From Clostridia bacterium (GTDB lineage Bacteria > Bacillota > Clostridia > Christensenellales > Aristaeellaceae), in contig JAFPYA010000034.1 in the NCBI GenBank assembly GCA_017412445.1, positions 1-5,821 of the forward strand: DNA of 5,821 nucleotides, read 5' to 3'. This document shows, one piece after another, positions 1 to 5,812 of the stretch (position 1 is its first letter; the number at the start of each line of letters is the position of its first letter). Position numbers and translations under genes: made by a program. The notes beneath the pieces are model-generated. The model did not search any database. It was not told the DNA's origin and worked only from the letters and a program-made list of their open reading frames with translations.

Positions 1-1012
1 CCTTGTGAATATTCTCAATGCTTGTATAGTGCATGCCGCCGCTGCGCCGCGTTTCGGGGTTCAAGGTGCTTTCAAACACCGCGCCGAAAATGGTCGGGCT
101 TATTTCTCTCCAGTCAAACGAAGCGCTCGCCTTGTTCAACAGCAGGTCAAATATCGTTTCATTCAAACGCGGTATCTCTATGTTTTCATCGCTGAAAAGC
201 CCGCCGTTCACATACGGAAACGCGGCAAGCTCATCGTCCATATAAGGGTCGCGGTCTTCAATTTTCGTGTCAAGCACGCGGAACAGGTCTATTAAAGCCT
301 GCCTCGCCTTTGACAGGCCGTTATGCCGCATATAGTCATGGAACATTGAATGCTTGCCGAAAATGCCCGCGTCCTCGGCATACAGGCAGAACACAAGGCG
401 AACGCAAAGCGCGTTGAGGCTTTTGAGGCTGTGTTCATTTGTTGGGTCTTTGTATTCCTTCAAAAACGCGTCGTACAGCTTACCCACAAGCTCGCCTGCT
501 GCAATGGAAATTTCCATTTCCTTTTGCAGCGTCAAATCCTGCTTGCGCACGAGGAATTCAAGCACGTAGTATTGTGTCGGCAAATCGGCAAGCAGTATTT
601 CCGTCGGGTCACTTTGAGGATGTTCCATATCGTAGACATGGAAGCATTCAAAATTACAGACAATAATCCAGCGCGGACGCTGCGAATAGGGCAATTCATT
701 CGCGTAACGCTTCGCCTGCTCTATGGGCTTGAGCAGCGTTCCGTCAGATTGCTTTATGGGCTTTTTTAAGTCCTTGCCTATGCCCTTTTGCTCAATCAGA
801 ACATGGGTTTCGGGGATATAGCCGTCGATGAAGCTGGTGTGGTCAAGGTGCACCTGGTCTTCAAAAGCAATATATTCGGCTGCGTGCTCCACGCCGAAAA
901 CGTCCGTCAGCAGCGAAAGCCAAAACTTTTGACTTTCACCCTTTTCATAGCCCTTGCCTTTCCAGTAATCCGCAAAGTGTTTTGCCGCTGCGCGCTGCTG
1001 TACATCGTTCAT
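1..1012 (-). CDS. MmeI/YeeA-like restriction-modification protein (type IIG/IIL-like), N-terminal part
   Basis: Reading leftward from the ATG at 1012, the frame is open for 337 codons and leaves the window, so the C-terminus is missing. The product resembles the N-terminal half of single-chain restriction-modification proteins (MmeI/YeeA group), which methylate adenine in DNA and often also cleave it. A likely nuclease core is D63 followed by E74-Q-K76, a PD-(D/E)XK pattern (D-X10-E-X-K), after a helical N-terminus (KFWLSLL near 29-35). Residues about 160-300 look like the helical connector. The segment near 309-331 (FGAVFEST, then GGMHYTS) is the conserved lead-in to the N6-adenine methyltransferase domain. 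The SAM motif and NPPY-type motif would lie beyond the edge. Full members are about 900-1000 residues. The start is supported by AGGTGG (1020-1025) five bases upstream. Sampled lines are about 45-52% GC, against about 62% in the permease and MBOAT genes, which suggests acquisition. Family confidence is high; active cleavage is inference. Confidence 0.88.
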   Translation of the reverse strand, partial: MNDVQQRAAAKHFADYWKGKGYEKGESQKFWLSLLTDVFGVEHAAEYIAFEDQVHLDHTSFIDGYIPETHVLIEQKGIGKDLKKPIKQSDGTLLKPIEQAKRYANELPYSQRPRWIIVCNFECFHVYDMEHPQSDPTEILLADLPTQYYVLEFLVRKQDLTLQKEMEISIAAGELVGKLYDAFLKEYKDPTNEHSLKSLNALCVRLVFCLYAEDAGIFGKHSMFHDYMRHNGLSKARQALIDLFRVLDTKIEDRDPYMDDELAAFPYVNGGLFSDENIEIPRLNETIFDLLLNKASASFDWREISPTIFGAVFESTLNPETRRSGGMHYTSIENIHK

Positions 1013-1048
1013 AGTTACACCACCTAAACAGTATAAAGAACCAAATAT

Positions 1049-1077
1049 ATTATAACATAAATCGGCAGCGCGAACAA
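1049..1077 (-). promoter_or_regulatory. Promoter of the restriction-modification gene
   Basis: On the minus strand a TTGTTC -35 box (1072-1077) and a perfect TATAAT -10 box (1049-1054) are separated by exactly 17 bases. A TG one base upstream of the -10 gives an extended -10. The boxes lie about 37-65 bases upstream of the ATG at 1012, leaving room for the AGGTGG ribosome site. The promoter lies beyond the 1131-1163 terminator, so the gene should be transcribed independently of the permease/radical SAM unit. Confidence 0.75.
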
Positions 1078-1130
1078 TGACAAACATGATGTTTTTCACA
1101 CACACCCGTCCCCGTTATTTGCACTCCACT

Positions 1131-1163
1131 AAAAAAGAGGGGCTGCCGCGGCAGCTCCTCTTT
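1131..1163 (-). terminator. Intrinsic terminator of the radical SAM / permease unit
   Basis: Arms 1134-1147 and 1150-1163 form a 14-bp stem with one G-U-type pair and a GC centre (an effective four-base loop). Read on the minus strand, the stem is followed by a run of six T (1131-1136 as A on the plus strand). It starts 23 bases past the radical SAM stop codon at 1186. The plus-strand reading also has a T-rich tail (1161-1169), but no plus-strand gene ends here, so the minus-strand role is the natural one. Confidence 0.88.
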
Positions 1164-1185
1164 CGTTTTCCCTTTATAATATCGT

Positions 1186-2070
1186 TCAGGCTTTTTCGAC
1201 TTTTTTTGCCGACTTTCTTACTTCCTCGTGATAGAAATAGTTGCACACCACAGGCGGCTGGCCGAAGGGCGAACGGTGCTGGTCGTCGTCGCGCAGGTAC
1301 AGCATGCCTTCCTTTTGGGTGTAGGCGCGTATCTCTTCGTCGAGCTTTGTCCAGTAGGTGCGGCTCTTCTTTGTGTATATGTCATAGTACAGCCCGTCCA
1401 GCTCGGGGTGGCGCTCGTGCACCCAGTCGAGTATGCGCTTTCTGTAATCCCCGCGCAGGTTCAGGTTTTCAAGCCACACGAGGTTGCACTGCTTCTTTGC
1501 GCGCTCTATGATGGCTATGACGTCCGTGATGCCGGGAAAGATGGGAGATATGAAGCAGGTGGACTGTATGCCCGCCTCGTAAAATGCTTTCATCGCCTCG
1601 AGCCTGCGCTCGATGCTGACCGCCCTGTCCATTTCCTTGCGGAAGCCTTCGTCCAGCGTGTTTATGGACCAGGACACGTGAGCGCTGGGAAACTGCTTTA
1701 TCAGGTCAAGATCGCGCAGTATCAGGTCCGACTTGGTGGAGATGCTCACGCCTATGCCCGTATTAAGCAGCTGCTCAAGCAGCGCGCGCGTGCGCCCGAA
1801 CTTCTTTTCCGCCGGCTGGTAGGGGTCGGTAACAGAGCAGAAAAACGCCTCCTTGCCCGCGTACTTCCCCGGTTTTTTGATTTCGGGCCAGTTCTTTACG
1901 TCCAGAAATTCGCCCCAGGGCTCCGCGTGGTTCGTAAAGCGCTTCATGAACGAGGCGTAGCAATACTTGCAGGCGTGCGTGCAGCCCACGTAGGGGTTTA
2001 CCGCGTAATCCGACACGGGCAGGTTGGTCTTTGTCATTATGTCCTTGACTTCTATCTCGCGTATAACCAT
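1186..2070 (-). CDS. Radical SAM protein, SPL-like / 'mobile pair protein B'-like
   Basis: A 294-residue radical SAM enzyme of unknown substrate. The cluster-binding motif CxxxCxxC is C30-THA-C34-KY-C37, right after NPYVG, the arrangement seen in spore-photolyase-like and Rv2578c-like radical SAM proteins. SVTDPYQPAE (79-88), SISTKSDLILRD (109-120), SWSINTLDE (133-141), FISPIFPG (173-180) and WLENLNLRG (199-207) are the core TIM-barrel strands. The C-terminus (PFGQPPV, then NYFYHEE near 277-283) matches, from memory, the family called 'radical SAM mobile pair protein B'. That family is usually described with a second radical SAM gene, which is absent here. The start was set at 2070, not the upstream in-frame ATG at 2088, because GAGGAG overlaps that upstream ATG at a normal distance from 2070. 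It follows the permease gene by 62 bases with no terminator between them. The radical SAM assignment is firm; the subfamily is probable and the reaction is unknown. Confidence 0.9.
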   Translation of the reverse strand: MVIREIEVKDIMTKTNLPVSDYAVNPYVGCTHACKYCYASFMKRFTNHAEPWGEFLDVKNWPEIKKPGKYAGKEAFFCSVTDPYQPAEKKFGRTRALLEQLLNTGIGVSISTKSDLILRDLDLIKQFPSAHVSWSINTLDEGFRKEMDRAVSIERRLEAMKAFYEAGIQSTCFISPIFPGITDVIAIIERAKKQCNLVWLENLNLRGDYRKRILDWVHERHPELDGLYYDIYTKKSRTYWTKLDEEIRAYTQKEGMLYLRDDDQHRSPFGQPPVVCNYFYHEEVRKSAKKVEKA

Positions 2071-2080
2071 CTGTGTTCGT

Positions 2081-2086
2081 CTCCTC
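2081..2086 (-). promoter_or_regulatory. Ribosome binding site that decides the radical SAM start
   Basis: GAGGAG on the minus strand lies 10 bases before the ATG at 2070. It partly overlaps the upstream in-frame ATG at 2088, which has no purine-rich element at a suitable distance. The six-codon extension (MRRRTQ) would simply be the ribosome site being translated. Confidence 0.75.
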
Positions 2087-2132
2087 ATAAATAATTGACG
2101 CTTTGCGCCGGGTCATACCGCCCGCGCGGCAG

Positions 2133-3086
2133 CTAAACCAGCAGCCCCAGCTGCGCCATTGAAAATATGAACAGGAAGATCGTCACAAGGGAGACAAGCG
2201 TGGTCACGAACACCAACTGCCCCGCCAGCTCGCCGTCGCCGCCCATGTTGACCGCCATGGGATAGGAGGCGACCGCGACGGGCGTGCCGAATATGACCGT
2301 TATCATAAACAGCTCCGCGCCCCTTAAGCCCACGAGATAAGCTATCAGGGTCATTACAAGCGGCAGAGCCACAAGGCGCAGCGCGGTTACGCTGATAATG
2401 GCGCGGCGGTTTTTGCCAAACGACTTAAACTTGAGCGTGCCGCCCAGCGTTATCATGCCCAAGGGCGTCGCCATGTCGCCGAGGGTGCGTATGGGCGAAT
2501 AGACTACGTCCGGCAGCTTGATTTTGAGAAAGAAGAATATAAGCCCCGCAAAGCAGCCCTGAAGCAGCGGGTTTTTGACGAGGTTCAAAAGCAGCTTGCC
2601 TATCTTGAGCCCGCCCGCGCCCTTTTCGTTGAAGCTCTCAAGCACCACCACCGCCATTACGTTAAACAGGCTTATCACTATGAGCGACATAAAGCCGGTT
2701 ATCGAGGCGCGCTCCTCGCCGAACACGTTGGTTATGAGCGGTATGCCGTAGAGCAGGAAGTTGCCGCGAAACAGCGCCTGAATTATTACGCCCCGGCGCG
2801 GGTTTTCCTTAACCACGCGGGGAACCGTGAACCACAAAAGCACCAGCAGCGCAATAACGCCCACCACCGCCACAATTATGAGCTTTAGCGAGGGCGCGCT
2901 GTCCGCCGAGGCGCTGTACACGTTTTTGAACATAAGCAGCGGAAAGAACAGCTTGAAGGTGAACTTGTTCAGCTTGTCCATGAAGCTCTCGTCCGAAAGC
3001 TTTGCCCTCACCGCGAAATATCCCAGCGCGAGAAACACCATAAACGGCAGCACCGCGCCGAAGGCCAGCAATAAATTCTGCCACAT
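2133..3086 (-). CDS. AEC-family (auxin efflux carrier-like) permease
   Basis: A 317-residue integral membrane protein of the AEC family, normal in length for bacterial members. These permeases move organic anions such as malate or other carboxylates, but the substrate cannot be read here. Hydrophobic segments at about 5-25, 43-55, 68-88, 110-120, 132-150, 172-187, 230-251, 258-276 and 290-312 fit the usual ten-helix layout of two five-helix halves. Family-typical stretches are FRGNFLLYGIPL (106-117), NPLLQG (172-177), the glycine-rich PLGMITLGG segment (208-216) and FGTPVAVASYP (266-276). The two broken-helix regions match the central crossover of AEC/bile-acid-symporter-fold carriers. It is the first gene of a probable two-gene unit with the radical SAM gene downstream. 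The ribosome site is weak (GGA eight bases from the ATG), while its promoter is strong. The family is certain; direction and substrate of transport are not. Confidence 0.93.
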   Translation of the reverse strand: MWQNLLLAFGAVLPFMVFLALGYFAVRAKLSDESFMDKLNKFTFKLFFPLLMFKNVYSASADSAPSLKLIIVAVVGVIALLVLLWFTVPRVVKENPRRGVIIQALFRGNFLLYGIPLITNVFGEERASITGFMSLIVISLFNVMAVVVLESFNEKGAGGLKIGKLLLNLVKNPLLQGCFAGLIFFFLKIKLPDVVYSPIRTLGDMATPLGMITLGGTLKFKSFGKNRRAIISVTALRLVALPLVMTLIAYLVGLRGAELFMITVIFGTPVAVASYPMAVNMGGDGELAGQLVFVTTLVSLVTIFLFIFSMAQLGLLV

Positions 3087-3119
3087 AACGACCGTCCGAA
3101 TGCATATTATTTCAAATTA

Positions 3120-3148
3120 ATTATATCATCGCCCAAACGCCGCGTCAA
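3120..3148 (-). promoter_or_regulatory. Strong promoter of the permease / radical SAM unit
   Basis: On the minus strand a TTGACG -35 box (3143-3148; one mismatch to TTGACA) and a perfect TATAAT -10 box (3120-3125) are spaced by 17 bases. TGA immediately before the -10 gives a TGn extension. The predicted start lies about 25 bases upstream of the ATG at 3086, so the leader is short and leaves no room for a riboswitch. Confidence 0.85.
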
Positions 3149-3214
3149 GGCATTGTTTATACTCCCGAAGGCTCGGACGGAACCGAAATTGTAGGTTAAT
3201 TATGCTTTTTGCTG

Positions 3215-3244
3215 TTGCATTTGCGCCTGAAGGCGTTTTATAAT
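3215..3244 (+). promoter_or_regulatory. Promoter of the MBOAT-SGNH operon
   Basis: A TTGCAT -35 box (3215-3220) and a perfect TATAAT -10 box (3239-3244) are separated by 18 bases. The spacer holds a small perfect inverted repeat (CGCC 3224-3227, GGCG 3232-3235, TGAA loop). The -10 lies 41 bases before the ATG at 3286. That gene has a good ribosome site, GGAGG (3272-3276), nine bases from the start. The promoter is divergent from the permease promoter, with the two -35 boxes about 66 bases apart. Confidence 0.72.
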
Positions 3245-3285
3245 ACGAAGGTAAAATCAGGCGGATAGCCCGGAGGATTTTTTGA

Positions 3286-4701
3286 ATGGTCTTCAGCGAC
3301 ATTCATTTTTTATATCTGTTTTTGCCCGCGTTTCTTGCAGCCTACTACATTATACCCGGGCGCTTCAAAAATGCGGCGCTGTTTGCGGGCAGCGTGCTTT
3401 TTTACGCCCTGGGCTCGCCCGAGCACCCCATATACACGCTTTTATTGATAGTTTCGGCGGTGGCCTCGTGGGCGTTCGGGCGCTTTATCGCCTCGGCCAC
3501 AGAGCCCTCGTACCGTAAAACCGCCCTCGCTATCGCCCTTACGTTCCTGTTTGGCGAGCTGTTCGTGTGCAAGTATCTGGGCTTTTTGATTTCGTCGCTC
3601 AATTCCCTCACGGGCGCTTTGGGCATAAAGGGCCGCCTGCCCGTGGTCGAGCTTACGCTGCCTGTGGGCATAAGCTTTTACGTGTTCCAGTCCGCCTCCT
3701 ACCTTATAGACGTGTACAGGGGCAAATTCGCCTCCGAGCGCTCGCTGATAAACTACGGCGCTTACCTCACCATGTTCCCCCAGCTCATCGCGGGGCCCAT
3801 AGTGAACTATTCCACGGTCAAAGCGCGCCTGCACAAGCGCAAGCACACGTTTGTCGGCTTTACCGAGGGACTCAAGACCTTTATACTCGGCCTCGGCCTC
3901 AAGGTGATTTTGGCAAACAACCTCGCGGGGCTGTGGCGGGACGCGCACACCGTGGGGTACGAGAGCATTTCCACGCCCATGGCGTGGCTTGCGGTGATCG
4001 CCTATTCGCTGCAGCTCTACTTCGACTTTTACGGCTATTCGCTCATGGCCAAGGGCATGGGGCGCATGCTGGGCTTTAAGCTGCCCGACAACTTTCTGCA
4101 TCCCTACCTCTCAACCAGCATGACCGAATTCTGGCGCAGGTGGCACGTGACGCTGGGCACGTGGTTCAGGGAATACATATACATACCTCTGGGCGGCAAC
4201 CGCAAGGGACTCAAGCGAACCATACTCAACATGCTGGTGGTCTGGCTGCTCACGGGCCTTTGGCACGGTGCGAGCACCAACTTTCTTATCTGGGGCGGCG
4301 TGCTGTTTGTGATAATGGTTTTGGAGCGCCTGTTCCTCAAAAACGCGCTGGACAGGTTCAAGCCCCTGGGACACCTGTACATGATGATACTCATACCCGT
4401 CACATGGGCGATATTCGCCGAGACGGACCTAAGCCGCATGGGCATACTGCTCAGCCGCATGTTCGGCATAAACGCCTCCGCCTACGCGGTGCTCGACCCC
4501 CGCGACTTCCTCGATGCGCTGGGCAGCTACTGGTATTTGCTTATCGCGGGCGTGCTGCTCTCAACCGAGCTTCCGCTCAGGCTCTACACGCGCATAAAGG
4601 ACAGCCTGTTTGGCACGCTGCTTCTGGCCGCCATGCTGGGGCTCAGCGTGTACCTTATATGTATAGGCTTAAACGATCCGTTCCTGTACTTCAGGTTCTG
4701 A
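3286..4701 (+). CDS. MBOAT-family O-acyltransferase (AlgI-like)
   Basis: A 471-residue polytopic membrane protein of the MBOAT family, AlgI/DltB/PatA type and of usual length. Such proteins take an acyl group from a cytoplasmic donor and pass it through the membrane for O-acylation of a cell-surface polymer. The N-terminal signature VFSDIHFLYLFLP (2-14) is typical. The core includes LPVGISFYVFQSASYLIDVYRG (about 125-146), FPQLIAGPIV (164-173), YSLQLYFDFYGYSLMAKGMG (240-259), FWRRWHVTLGTWFREYIYIPLGG (282-304) and LLTGLWHGAS (321-330). The two conserved histidines are H287 and H327; H327 is the family's presumed catalytic residue. The C-terminus NDPFLYFRF resembles the NPFIYFxF end common in this group. 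About eleven helices are expected. Its stop codon is 13 bases from the SGNH gene, so the two are co-transcribed and probably act together. Acetyl is the usual group in AlgI/PatA systems, but both donor group and polymer are inference here. Confidence 0.95.
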   Translation: MVFSDIHFLYLFLPAFLAAYYIIPGRFKNAALFAGSVLFYALGSPEHPIYTLLLIVSAVASWAFGRFIASATEPSYRKTALAIALTFLFGELFVCKYLGFLISSLNSLTGALGIKGRLPVVELTLPVGISFYVFQSASYLIDVYRGKFASERSLINYGAYLTMFPQLIAGPIVNYSTVKARLHKRKHTFVGFTEGLKTFILGLGLKVILANNLAGLWRDAHTVGYESISTPMAWLAVIAYSLQLYFDFYGYSLMAKGMGRMLGFKLPDNFLHPYLSTSMTEFWRRWHVTLGTWFREYIYIPLGGNRKGLKRTILNMLVVWLLTGLWHGASTNFLIWGGVLFVIMVLERLFLKNALDRFKPLGHLYMMILIPVTWAIFAETDLSRMGILLSRMFGINASAYAVLDPRDFLDALGSYWYLLIAGVLLSTELPLRLYTRIKDSLFGTLLLAAMLGLSVYLICIGLNDPFLYFRF

Positions 4702-4714
4702 CGGAGGACATAAA

Positions 4715-5569
4715 ATGAAGGACAAGCTCGCTTACATTTTTTCAAAGCAAAACAGCCGCTACCTGTTCACGCTGGTCATACTGATTGTGTTTCTTGCGTT
4801 CATACCAAGCGTGGTAAAGAGCCTTAACAAAAGCGTGCAGGCGGACGAGGCCTCCTATCAGGCGGACGAGGACGTGCCCGAAATCGTGCTTGCCTCCACG
4901 CCCGCGCCCACGAGCGTGCCCACGGCGACCCGCCCGCCCGAGGTGACAATAGGCTCTCTTCCCGCCCGCGCGGCGGAGTACGGCGCGTTTGTGACCGTGG
5001 ACAACTCATACTTTGACGACGCGCTGTTCATAGGCGACTCCCGCTGCGTGGATTTGTACAAGTACGGCACGCTCTCAAACGCCACCTTCTTTGCCGACGA
5101 CGGGCTGGACGTGTTCGACCTGTACACCTCCCACTCGAAGGCCAACAGCGGCGATCAGCTGTTTGACGAATTCATACACTCCCACAGCTTTAAAAAAATA
5201 TACATAATGCTGGGCTTTAACGAGATGGGCTACGACAGGACGAAGTTCATACGCCGCTATTCCCAGCTGATAGACAGCCTGCGGGAAACTCAGCCGGACG
5301 CCGTGTTATTCCTAAACGCCAACCTGCTTATGACGAGCAAAAAATCCGGCGAGCGCTCCTATGTCACAAACGAAGCGGTGATAGAGATAAACAACATGAT
5401 CGCCGCCCTTGCCAACGGCTACGACATAGTCTACATAGACGTAAACCCGATTTTCGCGGACGCCGAGGGAGCGCTGGACAAAACCATCACCGGCGACGGC
5501 ACGCATCCGTACGGCAAGCAGTATATAAAGTGGTGCGAGTGGCTGAAAACAAGAGGGGTAATGGGCTAA
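4715..5569 (+). CDS. Membrane-anchored SGNH/GDSL-type hydrolase or acyltransferase, MBOAT partner
   Basis: A 284-residue protein with a short cytoplasmic N-terminus, one membrane helix (about 16-34), an acidic and then Pro/Thr/Ala-rich linker (about 42-78) and an outward-facing SGNH domain (about 100-284). Block I is GDSR with the nucleophile S109. A likely block II glycine is G130 (ADDGLD), block III is GFNE with G167 and N169, and block V is DGTH with D261 and H264. The full Ser-Gly-Asn-His/Asp set is therefore present and the enzyme should be active. A GGAGG site (4703-4707) seven bases upstream supports the start. In AlgI/AlgJ-X, PatA/PatB and DltB/DltD systems an SGNH-fold protein outside the membrane works with the MBOAT protein, transferring or editing acyl groups on a polysaccharide, peptidoglycan or teichoic acid. 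The same role is inferred here. An esterase that removes the group is the main alternative; sequence alone does not separate the two. Confidence 0.9.
   Translation: MKDKLAYIFSKQNSRYLFTLVILIVFLAFIPSVVKSLNKSVQADEASYQADEDVPEIVLASTPAPTSVPTATRPPEVTIGSLPARAAEYGAFVTVDNSYFDDALFIGDSRCVDLYKYGTLSNATFFADDGLDVFDLYTSHSKANSGDQLFDEFIHSHSFKKIYIMLGFNEMGYDRTKFIRRYSQLIDSLRETQPDAVLFLNANLLMTSKKSGERSYVTNEAVIEINNMIAALANGYDIVYIDVNPIFADAEGALDKTITGDGTHPYGKQYIKWCEWLKTRGVMG
4838..4871 (+). repeat. Short direct repeat in the SGNH linker
   Basis: A perfect 13-base unit occurs at 4838-4850 and again at 4859-4871, a 21-base period. It encodes QADE twice, at residues 42-45 and 49-52, just outside the membrane helix. The period keeps frame, so copy number could change the acidic linker length without breaking the gene. 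Confidence 0.8.
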
Positions 5570-5576
5570 CGCCCCT

Positions 5577-5609
5577 CGCTCGAAATGAATCGGAGCTTCA
5601 TTTCGAGCG
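5577..5609 (+). terminator. Perfect 13-bp stem-loop after the SGNH gene, candidate terminator
   Basis: Arms 5577-5589 and 5597-5609 are perfect inverted repeats around a seven-base loop, starting eight bases after the SGNH stop codon. The following sequence is T-rich (5611-5622) but lacks a clean T run, so termination at this point is likely rather than certain. A weaker GAGGGG/CCCCTC pairing (5553-5558 with 5572-5577) overlaps the stop codon and competes for one base. It could instead be an mRNA 3'-end stabiliser or part of the structured tail that follows. Confidence 0.55.
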
Positions 5610-5635
5610 GTTAGGTTTTGTTGTGCAGGGTGCTG

Positions 5636-5812
5636 CTTGCTTAAACGGCAAGGTTTTGATGGCAGCGCAACAGGCTTACGGTTTTTTCTGAAATCTCTGC
5701 GGAGATTTCCGGGAAAAAGGCAAATCAACCTCAAACCGCAAGGAAACGATTTTTACTCCCGGCGGGCAAGCTCGCCTCCGCAAAAATCGCTCCTCGCGGC
5801 GTACATGCCGCC
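5636..5812. repeat. Cluster of inverted repeats in the gene-free tail
   Basis: No credible coding frame is seen between 5570 and the right edge, but inverted repeats are dense. A 5-bp stem is at 5636-5640/5648-5652. A perfect 8-bp stem at 5690-5697/5702-5709 continues outward, after a small internal loop, as 5683-5688/5713-5718. An overlapping alternative 10-bp pairing with one mismatch is 5675-5684/5733-5742. A perfect 8-bp outer stem at 5747-5754/5782-5789 encloses an inner stem in 5761-5776. A 5-bp stem is at 5796-5800/5807-5811. The block could be a dispersed palindromic intergenic repeat, a structured RNA or leader, or the start of a mobile element. The strand of function is unknown. Confidence 0.5.

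Noticed and set aside
5..1027. Several plus-strand open frames of 70-139 codons over the left region.
   Set aside because: They lie antisense to a continuous 337-codon minus-strand frame with recognisable restriction-modification motifs, a ribosome site and a promoter. Their translations show no family features.
1228..2094. A 288-codon plus-strand frame opposite the radical SAM gene.
   Set aside because: It is the antisense shadow of a gene with an intact CxxxCxxC motif and core strands, and has no recognisable domain of its own. A long shadow frame is common in GC-rich coding sequence.
3442..4101. A 219-codon minus-strand frame inside the MBOAT gene, and similar shorter frames at 3567-4079 and 4140-4718.
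   Set aside because: Their compositions (rich in H, R, Q, A) are typical of wrong-frame reading of a membrane-protein gene, and the MBOAT frame holds all family motifs.
5553..5577. A GAGGGG/CCCCTC hairpin overlapping the SGNH stop codon as the main terminator.
   Set aside because: It has only six pairs and a 13-base loop, and overlaps the much stronger 5577-5609 stem.
5312..5734. A 140-codon minus-strand frame from the structured tail into the SGNH gene.
   Set aside because: It runs across the 13-bp stem-loop and antisense to SGNH catalytic block V, with no recognisable family.
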